Shown here in pieces: positions 1 through 7,307 of a stretch of 64,000 nt of DNA. Origin of the DNA: Paenibacillus antarcticus (GTDB lineage Bacteria > Bacillota > Bacilli > Paenibacillales > Paenibacillaceae); the NCBI RefSeq assembly GCF_001637225.1, contig NZ_LVJI01000054.1, positions 304,779-368,778 on the forward strand, given 5' to 3'. How positions within the stretch are numbered: position 1 is the stretch's first letter; each line of letters opens with the position of its first letter. The position numbers and the translations under genes are program-made. Below the pieces are notes generated by a model that saw only the letters and a list, made by a program, of their open reading frames with translations, did not search any database and was not told where the DNA came from.

Positions 1-1
1 G

Positions 2-262
2 AACGATCTGATCTCCAGTACGTCCAGAATGTTGAAGAATCAAGGCGTCGAAATCCAAAAGCAATCGCTTGAAGCTAGTATTTCAGTAGACACCATGAAA
101 GAAGCATTTACAGATGTATTGTCCGCTCTGGATTCTATTAGTACTTACAAGCAAGAAGCTCTGCCTAGAATGCGTGAAACGATCAATCAGTTCAGGGAAT
201 TGGCTGATGGTGGAGAGAAGCAAATTCTGCGGTTGGAAAAGGGTCATAAGTTAGGCCTATAA
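2..262 (+). CDS. TelA-like toxic anion resistance protein, C-terminal part
   Basis: This is the 3' end of a gene that begins before the window. The frame is open from base 2 and ends in TAA at 260-262, leaving about 86 residues. The visible part is a charged, helical tail with a run of evenly spaced hydrophobic residues, and its text (ALDSISTYKQEALPRM and neighbouring residues) resembles the C-terminus of TelA/YceH family proteins. These are cytoplasmic proteins linked to tellurite and other toxic-anion tolerance and often sit beside TerD-type genes. The upstream partner genes cannot be seen. A rho-independent terminator follows 14 bases after the stop, so this is the last gene of its operon. 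Family assignment is from recall of the tail only. Confidence 0.7.
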   Translation, partial: NDLISSTSRMLKNQGVEIQKQSLEASISVDTMKEAFTDVLSALDSISTYKQEALPRMRETINQFRELADGGEKQILRLEKGHKLGL

Positions 263-275
263 GATTATTTCATAG

Positions 276-312
276 AACGGTTGATCATATCTTATGATTG
301 ACCGTTTTTTAA
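276..312 (+). terminator. Rho-independent terminator after the telA-like gene
   Basis: Arms at 276-288 and 294-306 form a 13-bp stem with two G-U pairs and a five-base loop, followed by a T run. The stem core closely resembles that of the terminator at 1266-1308. Confidence 0.8.
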
Positions 313-452
313 CATTAGATCCATACCAATATTATAATGAGCGTTTGAATGTAATCGGAGTATATGTTATTTTTAATTTATTATAACTATTAAAATGAAA
401 GGTGACGTTAAATTTTAGAAGGATCGATAGCATTGTAAAGGGGTTAAGGCAA

Positions 453-1163
453 ATGGTCAAACATAATAAAAAACCTGTACATAGTAGTAATAAAGCTAAA
501 CCACTTGTTCTAATTACACTTGTTGTTATAACTTTAATCGTTGCATTGTTTATTATCACAACAAAACAAGAGGAGAAAGCAAAAGAACCTGCTCAGTTCA
601 GTAAGCAACCCTCGCTTCTCAATCAACCCACATTAGGGAATGACGATGCATCGGTGAGCGTGATTGAATTCGGTGATTATAAATGTCCTTCTTGTAAATC
701 TTGGAGTGAACGCATTTACCCTCAATTGATGAAGGACTATATAGATACGGGTAAGATCAAATTTGCTTACATTAATGTTTTATTTCATGGGGAGGAATCC
801 CAATTAGCGTCTCTTGCTGCCGAATCTGTGTTTGCACAAGATCCCCAAGCATTTTGGACCTATCATAAGGCTCTCTACGCTGCACAACCAGCTCAGGCAA
901 ACCATGATGAATCATGGATAACTCAGGAATCCGTGTTGGATATGGCCAAAACAAATATTCCACAAATTGATCTAATCAAGCTAGAGGAAGATATTAAAGC
1001 TAGTAAAGCCTTACCTGAAATTAATATCGACTCTGCATTAGTTGAACAATATAATGTTCAACTTACACCAACAATTATGATCAACGGAATCGTATTGGAT
1101 GATCCTTTTGACTATAACAAGATTAAGGAATTGATTGATCAAGAATTAGAAGACAATAAATAA
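453..1163 (+). CDS. Membrane-anchored DsbA/BdbD-like thiol-disulfide oxidoreductase
   Basis: The protein has 236 residues with a lysine-rich N-terminus and one membrane segment at about residues 18-36, so the thioredoxin-fold domain should face outside. The active-site motif CPSC is at residues 78-81, inside FGDYKCPSCKSW, and the cis-proline region LTPTIMINGIVL lies near the C-terminus with the usual helical insertion between them. Members of this DsbA-like family introduce or shuffle disulfides in exported proteins, or act as extracytoplasmic thioredoxins. The ATG at 453 is chosen because AAAGGGG stands nine bases before it; a GTG at 402 in frame has a weaker context. The gene is monocistronic with a strong terminator at 1266-1308. 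No membrane partner of the DsbB type is adjacent. Confidence 0.85.
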   Translation: MVKHNKKPVHSSNKAKPLVLITLVVITLIVALFIITTKQEEKAKEPAQFSKQPSLLNQPTLGNDDASVSVIEFGDYKCPSCKSWSERIYPQLMKDYIDTGKIKFAYINVLFHGEESQLASLAAESVFAQDPQAFWTYHKALYAAQPAQANHDESWITQESVLDMAKTNIPQIDLIKLEEDIKASKALPEINIDSALVEQYNVQLTPTIMINGIVLDDPFDYNKIKELIDQELEDNK

Positions 1164-1265
1164 TGGTTTAACCTGGTCTCTGTCAGCCACATGTTGACGA
1201 GTTAAATGCAACATAGGGGAGAATTAGTGAGTCATGGATGTTTAAAGAAAATACTAGTAAATGAG

Positions 1266-1308
1266 TAAAAACGGTTGATCATGATGTATTTATGATCAAC
1301 CGTTTTTA
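1266..1308 (+). terminator. Strong, probably bidirectional terminator
   Basis: Perfect 16-bp arms at 1267-1282 and 1292-1307 are flanked by A and T runs on the two sides. It ends the DsbA-like transcript. The stem core is nearly the same as in the terminator at 276-312. Confidence 0.8.
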
Positions 1309-1322
1309 TATTCAAGCAGTAT

Positions 1323-1562
1323 ATGAATTGTAAGTTAACATTACAATCTCCCTCACCAGATATATTAAGAGCTCTAATAGATAATGAATGTAAGGTCATT
1401 TTAAAAGAAGTTAGATTGAAAGCACCATCTACAGAATGTATTGCTAAAAATGTAAATAAAACAGGATATTGGTACCTATATGTAGAATATTGTTATGATC
1501 GAGTGAAGCGGGTTGGTGAAAAAGATCTTATGAAGAAAATGACAAACCGAGGTGAATCATGA
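1323..1562 (+). CDS. Small hypothetical protein, doubtful
   Basis: This is a 79-residue open frame that I do not recognise. It has a mixed, slightly basic composition with four cysteines, no signal peptide and no membrane segment. It overlaps the start of the amidase gene by four bases (ATGA), an arrangement typical of coupled genes. Against it, I see no ribosome binding site before the ATG at 1323, and the strong terminator at 1266-1308 lies just upstream, so a new promoter would be needed. It may be the decayed tail of a longer gene or a chance frame. Confidence 0.3.
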   Translation: MNCKLTLQSPSPDILRALIDNECKVILKEVRLKAPSTECIAKNVNKTGYWYLYVEYCYDRVKRVGEKDLMKKMTNRGES

Positions 1563-3046
1563 AGAAATTTAGCTTTTTAATCCTGTTGTGTGTATTCTTT
1601 ATTATCAGTTATCCGACTAAAGGGGAGGCTGCAGCGGTTCAGTCAAAGATCATTCTTGATAGCAAGGAAATAAGTATGCCTGCTAACGTCAAGGTTCATG
1701 TCGTAAATGAGAATGTAATGATCCCGATTCGTATCGTTGTTGAGAATCTGAAATTTAAGGTAGATTGGGATCAAAAGTCACAAGGCGTCAAGATCCAACA
1801 AGATGCCAAGATCATATCCTTAAAGGTCAATCAACAAGAAGCGACGGTGGATGGCAAACAAGTTGTATTAACTGCTGCACCACAAGTAAAGAACGAAACC
1901 GTGCTAGTTCCTATTCGTTTCGTGAGTGAACAAATGGGGATTTCAGTAAGCTGGGATAATCTTGATAAAACAGTTTATCTGACAAGTAGTACCAAGGATT
2001 CTATAGATGTTGGACAAGCAGACACAGTAGTAGAAACGCTACTACCTATAACGGAAGTTCCAGAAGTTGATACTGAACCTATGGGTACAAATGGAAGTGG
2101 TCAGACAACGAATGCAGTAAATCATATTAATAGATTGAGCTTTGTAAACAACCAACTCATTATATCTTCAGATGGAGCTGTAATTCCTAAAATTTCCAGA
2201 TTAACTAATCCCGATCGAATCGTAGTAGATCTACCCAATACAACTTTCGCTGATTCCTTTGGATCATTGCAACCTTTGGATGCTGGATTGAAAGGGATAT
2301 TAGATATTAGTGGATATCCGAATATATCGGAAGTAAGGTATTCGTTGTTTACTCGTGATCCCTACCAGGTTCGAGTGGTCATTGCTCTGACACAAGCAAA
2401 TGCATTTCAATTAATTACTGGTGTGGATTCAAATATGCTCGTAATCGATTTGAATGTGACAGAAGACAGTACAGCAACGGTTCCTCCGATCATCGAGTCA
2501 GGTCGTAAGGTTGTAGTTATCGATCCAGGACATGGCGGAAGTGATCCAGGTACAACTAGTATCACGAATAAGTATGAGAAGAACTTTAACTTGTCGTTAG
2601 CTCTGAAAGTCCAAGAACTTCTTCTAAAGGAGCCCAATATAGAAGTAGTAATGACGCGTGATAGTGACATCTACCCGACCCGTACTGAACGGGTGCAACT
2701 AGCAAATCAATTAAATGCGGATGTGTTTGTATCTATTCATGGGAACAGTGTACTCGCAGCACCTCAAGTGAATGGAACGGAAACTTATTATTATCAAAGA
2801 AGTAGTAGTAAAGATCTTGCCAATATCATTCATAAGTATTTAATTAAAGCGATAGGTTTAACTGATCGAGGGGTTAAAAATGGTAGTCTACAAGTGATCA
2901 GAGAGACTACTATGCCTGCTGTATTATTGGAAGTTGGATTCCTAAGTAATCGCTCAGATGAACAAATTATGTCCTCAGATACTGTTCAGTATAAAGCAGC
3001 CCAAGCTATTGTAGATGGCATTAAAGAATATATGGGTGTTAAGTAA
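1559..3046 (+). CDS. N-acetylmuramoyl-L-alanine amidase with copper-amine-oxidase-N and AMIN domains
   Basis: This 495-residue secreted cell-wall hydrolase cleaves the amide bond between N-acetylmuramic acid and the stem peptide. A signal peptide ends near residue 25 (GEAAA). Residues of about 30-145 form a copper-amine-oxidase-like N-terminal domain, common in Paenibacillus wall proteins, with two similar PIR[IF]V segments. An AMIN-type domain follows at about 190-300. The Amidase_3 catalytic domain covers about 320-490 and keeps the zinc and catalytic residues H325 (DPGHGGSDPG), E340, H394 (SIHGNS) and E458 (LEVGFLSN). A GAGGTGA ribosome binding site precedes the ATG. Its role could be daughter-cell separation or spore or mother-cell wall turnover; the sequence does not say which. 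Confidence 0.93.
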   Translation: MKKFSFLILLCVFFIISYPTKGEAAAVQSKIILDSKEISMPANVKVHVVNENVMIPIRIVVENLKFKVDWDQKSQGVKIQQDAKIISLKVNQQEATVDGKQVVLTAAPQVKNETVLVPIRFVSEQMGISVSWDNLDKTVYLTSSTKDSIDVGQADTVVETLLPITEVPEVDTEPMGTNGSGQTTNAVNHINRLSFVNNQLIISSDGAVIPKISRLTNPDRIVVDLPNTTFADSFGSLQPLDAGLKGILDISGYPNISEVRYSLFTRDPYQVRVVIALTQANAFQLITGVDSNMLVIDLNVTEDSTATVPPIIESGRKVVVIDPGHGGSDPGTTSITNKYEKNFNLSLALKVQELLLKEPNIEVVMTRDSDIYPTRTERVQLANQLNADVFVSIHGNSVLAAPQVNGTETYYYQRSSSKDLANIIHKYLIKAIGLTDRGVKNGSLQVIRETTMPAVLLEVGFLSNRSDEQIMSSDTVQYKAAQAIVDGIKEYMGVK

Positions 3047-3052
3047 AGAGGA

Positions 3053-3116
3053 TTCATTCATTGATACGGTTTTTTTAGTGTACGCAGATGACACTAAAGA
3101 AACCGTAATGAATGAT
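3053..3116 (+). terminator. Long stem-loop after the amidase gene
   Basis: A 16-bp stem (3066-3081 with 3091-3106, one G-U pair) has imperfect outer ATTCATT/AATGAAT extensions. It starts within ten bases of the amidase stop but lacks a clear T run afterwards, so it may act as a weak terminator or as a 3' mRNA stabiliser. Confidence 0.45.
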
Positions 3117-3305
3117 CGTTCAACATCTGATAACGGTGTAGTTAATCATTAGATTCTACAATGTTAAATTTCATTCTTTCGCTTTACATTCTTCACTATA
3201 TCGCCCTTTCCTCATGAATACTAGCATGGTAATAATAGTTATACTATAGAAGATACATAGGGCTAGAAATGAACAATTCAATAGCGATAAGGGGATGATT
3301 ACAAG

Positions 3306-3842
3306 TTGAGAAATAAAATATTAGTGGTAACTGGATTGGTTGTCATTGTTTTTGGTATGTATATGGTGATAGGAAACTTTGATAGAAATGCCCCTAAAGA
3401 AATTGATGCGCAAAGTATTAAGCAAATGGTGCATGATTATAGTACTGACATTTTAGAAGCTCAATCCGCTTCAATCACATCGAAGCAACTCATCGTAACC
3501 GATATTGATGAAAAAAAGTTAACCTACGACTTACCAGATAACGAGTTTTTCCTTTCCATTGCGCCATTCGTCGATCAAACGCATCCTTGCGCAACGCATA
3601 GCTTGACAGGCTGCCAAGGTGAAATGGTCGAACAAGAATTTAGTGTATCCATCAACGATATGGAAGGAAATGTGATCTTGGAAGATACATTGAAATCCCA
3701 ATCTAATGGATTTATCGATCTTTGGCTTCCTCGAGACACCACATATAACATTAAGATCGAGCAAGGCGGGAAACAGGCAGAATCCAAGGTTTCTACGTTC
3801 GAAAGCGATGACACATGCCTGACCACGATGCAATTAATTTGA
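3306..3842 (+). CDS. CueP-family copper-binding protein
   Basis: The product has 178 residues with one N-terminal membrane segment or uncleaved signal (about residues 5-22) and an extracytoplasmic domain. It carries the family signature FFLSIAPF followed by THPC and HSLTGCQGE, plus a late cysteine in DDTC, giving the three conserved cysteines expected of CueP. In Salmonella, CueP is a periplasmic copper-binding protein that supplies or buffers copper; Gram-positive members are membrane-tethered and less studied. The start is TTG, supported by AAGGGGA ten bases upstream; no ATG alternative fits. It is monocistronic, with a good terminator at 3866-3900. I see no clear CueR or CsoR operator in the 190 bases upstream. 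Confidence 0.85.
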   Translation: MRNKILVVTGLVVIVFGMYMVIGNFDRNAPKEIDAQSIKQMVHDYSTDILEAQSASITSKQLIVTDIDEKKLTYDLPDNEFFLSIAPFVDQTHPCATHSLTGCQGEMVEQEFSVSINDMEGNVILEDTLKSQSNGFIDLWLPRDTTYNIKIEQGGKQAESKVSTFESDDTCLTTMQLI

Positions 3843-3865
3843 AATAGCATTTTCTTTGTGATATG

Positions 3866-3900
3866 AACAACTCGAACTAAAAAGTTCGAGTTGTTTTTTA
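3866..3900 (+). terminator. Rho-independent terminator after cueP-like gene
   Basis: A 13-bp perfect stem (3866-3878 with 3883-3895) is followed by seven T with one A. Confidence 0.85.
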
Positions 3901-4085
3901 TTTTGTCTTTTTCCATATACTAGTCCACATAATAGCATTTGTACTTCACAGACCCGAAACATTCCACCCGTTCGTAACCCAATACATTCTTTCACGTATA
4001 TAAAGGAATGAACATGATACGACGTATTTAATGTGACATGAATGGGTACATGTTTAACAATAATAGAATTTGAGGGAATCCACGT

Positions 4086-6470
4086 ATGAATAAGGAATTT
4101 ACACAACAAGCTGATACATGGTATCGGCTGGCTGAACAAAAAGCTACTCAATATTTTGCATTACTTGATATACAAATCAGGGAAAAGACTTATGTCCCTG
4201 CACTTACAGATGATTTTCGATTGTGGAAAAGTAAACATATTCATCAACAATCTTGGCTGTCCTTTTTTTCGTGGGGAAAGAGAAAGCCAAATTCGCGTGA
4301 TTACCATAGGTATATTCAATGGCTGAATTATAGGGGTAAATTAGAAGATTACTTGGATCGAAGCGTTTCCTATATGTATATGAGGGATTTAGGTAAAGAC
4401 ATGAATTCTCCAGATACGAAGTCCAGAATTCAACGTCTAGTTGCTGACATCAAAAACCAATTAATTCATTCCTCTGCACCAAACCGGGGAGACCAGCCAG
4501 AATTCATGAGTCTTAACGGGTTGTATCGATGGGGACAGAAGGAAGGCATTGAAACTGCAGTAATCTGGGTGATCAGTAAACTTAAGAATGTATCCTCTAA
4601 TATACCTAAGGAAATGAATGCGGAGCATGCTCAGCGCAAATTGATCAAGATCATTATTGGGGTTATTCTACACGTGATGGAAGAGATGGACGAAGAAATA
4701 TCGCAGGAAGAACGTTCCCGGAGACTGGATGAAGCCATCAGACTTGGTTATTCCTATGGACTGACTTATCCTTTTATCGACGATCTACTCGATTCAGGGG
4801 TCTTAAATAAGCAAGAGAAAGAACAATATTCCCAAATGATACGTACCGCACTTCTCACTGGATCTATACCAGAATTGGAAGAGTGGGTGGGTAATAATAA
4901 GGATTTGATCCATTATGTACACGCCGAGCTTAGTGAAGCCTTTGAATATATTAAGAGACATCAGCGAGCTGAAACACAGAATACATTTTTCGAGCAGTCT
5001 TATGTGTTTTTTCATTCCCAGGACATGGACCGTGTAAAAGATCTATCGAACGCGAAATACACCAACGAAGAGTTGTATATACCGATCATCTTAAAATCCT
5101 CTTCTTCCCGGTTGATTGTCCGTACTGTCATTAGTGCACCCTTGGATGAAGGGTTTGATCATCGAACATTTTGTTATGGTATTTACAACCAGCTAGCGGA
5201 TGATTTTGCGGATATGTTTGATGATATGAAAGACGGGGCTGTAACTCCGTATACTTACTATTTAAAATATCATACTCAGCGAACGGATCTGATCAATCCC
5301 TTTGAATTATACTGGGCGGTCATTTCCCATTTGATCCATAACGTGTATCACTCCGATGCCAAGACTCGTGAAGTAATACTGGATCGAGCCATCAATGGTC
5401 TAAAACGATGTAAAGAGCGCGTCGGTAATGAAAAATATAACGAGATTATGGATATTTTCGCCTCGGGTAATCCAGAATTTAATCGTCTAGTGCAACAAAT
5501 GGTACGAAAAGCGAATGATGTGGATTTCTTTGATAAACTGCTTCGGGATCAGATGGTGATCAATCTTAAAAACAGTCGAACGGAAAAAGAAGACTTTTAT
5601 GATACGATCCAAACGGTTCGCCTGCAGATCAACAGCATGTTACCCATTCACAAACATAAAGGGATTCCAGAAATGGAGCAACCTCTGATTGATGCTGCAA
5701 ATTATAGTCTGGAAGGGGATGGGAAACGTATCAGGCCTATTTTGACTTGGGTTATGGGCGTGAACGAATATGGACTACACGCTTCAGAAATCGTCCCGCT
5801 TCTGAGATCATTAGAATACATGCATACCGCTTCCTTGATCTTTGATGATCTCCCATCTCAGGATAATGCTGCTACTCGTAGAGGGCGTCCAACGTTGCAT
5901 CAGGTAGAAAATATTGCTACTGCCGAACTAACGGGATTGTTTCTAATCCTGAGGGCCATTAAAGAACAAGCGTCTCTTGAGCATTACAATGCCCAAACAG
6001 TGCTCACTTTGATGCAATATTCTGCCGAAAAGACAGAAGAGATGTGTATGGGTCAAGCGATGGATTTGCAGTCAAAAGGAAAAGAACTGACAATAGATCA
6101 ATTGAATATGATGTGCTTTTATAAAACAGGAATAGCTTTTGAGGCTTCTTTGATCATGCCTGCCATTCTCGCTGAAGTTAGAGAGCCGGAAATTGTAGCT
6201 TTAAAGAAATACGCCTATCACGCAGGAATTGCCTTTCAGATTAAAGATGATTTGCTTGATATCGAAGGTGATTTACTCTTACTGGGTAAGCCTACGGGCA
6301 AGGATGTTGAAAACAACAATTCGACTTTTGTCTCCATCCTTGGAACTGTTGGTGCTCGGAAAGAAATGTGGGAACACTACTGCCTTGCTATGGAAGCATT
6401 GAAAGAGATGCCTCGTAACATCGTTTTTCTGAAACATTTAATGAATTATATGATTAATCGAGACCACTAA
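4086..6470 (+). CDS. Large two-part isoprenoid synthase: terpene-synthase-like half fused to a trans-prenyltransferase
   Basis: This 794-residue protein is more than twice the length of an ordinary polyprenyl diphosphate synthase. Residues of about 520-794 are a clear trans-isoprenyl diphosphate synthase domain, with the first aspartate motif DDLPSQD at 587-593, a downstream RRGRP, and the second motif KDDLLD at 720-725. Such enzymes condense isopentenyl diphosphate onto allylic diphosphates. The N-terminal 500 residues are also mostly helical and contain FIDDLLDSG (aspartates at 232, 233, 236) and QLADDFADMFDDMKDG (starting near 370). Both resemble class I isoprenoid-synthase aspartate clusters, but I cannot find a clean NSE motif. 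The architecture recalls chimeric terpene synthases, in which a cyclase and a prenyltransferase share one chain. It is monocistronic with its own terminator. The C-terminal assignment is firm; the N-terminal one is inference. Confidence 0.8.
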   Translation: MNKEFTQQADTWYRLAEQKATQYFALLDIQIREKTYVPALTDDFRLWKSKHIHQQSWLSFFSWGKRKPNSRDYHRYIQWLNYRGKLEDYLDRSVSYMYMRDLGKDMNSPDTKSRIQRLVADIKNQLIHSSAPNRGDQPEFMSLNGLYRWGQKEGIETAVIWVISKLKNVSSNIPKEMNAEHAQRKLIKIIIGVILHVMEEMDEEISQEERSRRLDEAIRLGYSYGLTYPFIDDLLDSGVLNKQEKEQYSQMIRTALLTGSIPELEEWVGNNKDLIHYVHAELSEAFEYIKRHQRAETQNTFFEQSYVFFHSQDMDRVKDLSNAKYTNEELYIPIILKSSSSRLIVRTVISAPLDEGFDHRTFCYGIYNQLADDFADMFDDMKDGAVTPYTYYLKYHTQRTDLINPFELYWAVISHLIHNVYHSDAKTREVILDRAINGLKRCKERVGNEKYNEIMDIFASGNPEFNRLVQQMVRKANDVDFFDKLLRDQMVINLKNSRTEKEDFYDTIQTVRLQINSMLPIHKHKGIPEMEQPLIDAANYSLEGDGKRIRPILTWVMGVNEYGLHASEIVPLLRSLEYMHTASLIFDDLPSQDNAATRRGRPTLHQVENIATAELTGLFLILRAIKEQASLEHYNAQTVLTLMQYSAEKTEEMCMGQAMDLQSKGKELTIDQLNMMCFYKTGIAFEASLIMPAILAEVREPEIVALKKYAYHAGIAFQIKDDLLDIEGDLLLLGKPTGKDVENNNSTFVSILGTVGARKEMWEHYCLAMEALKEMPRNIVFLKHLMNYMINRDH

Positions 6471-6493
6471 AATACGAAATAGAACGCAATTTA

Positions 6494-6522
6494 GAAGCCT
6501 GAATTTTCAGGCTTTTTTTTAT
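6494..6522 (+). terminator. Rho-independent terminator after the isoprenoid synthase gene
   Basis: A short 8-bp stem (AAGCCTGA/TCAGGCTT, 6495-6502 with 6507-6514) is followed by eight T. Confidence 0.8.
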
Positions 6523-6583
6523 TTTGTAAGTGTCATCGAATTGATTAATACAGCATCTAATATTCACAGCAGTAGCAGCGGTA

Positions 6584-7261
6584 TTAACTGAAGCGGGAAT
6601 GGAACTGCCAGATAAGCTCTCTACGGCTATTGACACCAGACTTGGTGAAAATGGATTTCAAATGATCCTGAACAGTGTAGGCTGAAATATGTAGATTCGT
6701 AGCTACTTCTTTCGTGGATAGTCCCCGAATCACCCCGTCTACAATATGCTGCTCCCGATCCGTCAGTCCGTATGCTTCTGCAATAATAGGAAGCATATCA
6801 GCGGGACTAGCGGGTTCGAAACTTATTATAAGTTGTATATGACCGTCGAAAGAGTTAAGCCTACTAGCACGAATGACTAAATAAGGTCCCTCGGACATAC
6901 GAATACAAGCCTTAGCGATAGCCGAAGACTCGGATGTGATGTTGAGAGCTCGAATGCTCACAGCCCGGATTGGTCTAGGTAATATGTTACTTTCGATATG
7001 TTCCAATAACCTTAGTTTCTCTATCCATTGGTCCGCTTTAGGATTCGTAGAGAGTACCTCTAATTCATCAGAAATAACTGCAAAGCCAGAACCCGAACTG
7101 TCGTCCAATAATGTCTCATTCCCCATGGGTAGCGCAAGATGGAAAGCTCGCAATTTGGTTGCAATAAGAGGCACCAAAGATGCTATCCATTCACATTCCT
7201 CTTGCAAGAATATAGACTGATCCACATTTCTGTAAAGAGGAAAAATGAACCATTTTATCAA
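6584..7261 (-). CDS. LuxR-type regulator, probably truncated at its 5' end
   Basis: The reading frame gives 225 residues ending in a clear LuxR/GerE helix-turn-helix (YGLTDREQHIVDGVIRGLS, then KEVATNLHISAYTVQDHLK), used for DNA binding. Residues of about 50-150 look like a PAS-type sensory module. Relatives I recall are about 360 residues long and begin with a GAF-like domain; this protein starts within what looks like the end of that domain. The only available start is TTG at 7261 (or GTG about a dozen codons in), and neither has a convincing ribosome binding site. The gene stops matching right where the intact promoter region of the divergent serine hydrolase begins. I read it as a 5'-deleted regulator gene, although a short functional form cannot be excluded. 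Confidence 0.65.
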   Translation of the reverse strand: MIKWFIFPLYRNVDQSIFLQEECEWIASLVPLIATKLRAFHLALPMGNETLLDDSSGSGFAVISDELEVLSTNPKADQWIEKLRLLEHIESNILPRPIRAVSIRALNITSESSAIAKACIRMSEGPYLVIRASRLNSFDGHIQLIISFEPASPADMLPIIAEAYGLTDREQHIVDGVIRGLSTKEVATNLHISAYTVQDHLKSIFTKSGVNSRRELIWQFHSRFS

Positions 7262-7307
7262 GTATATCGTAATATATCATAGTTTGATAATTAAGGAGGT
7301 TTGTTTA

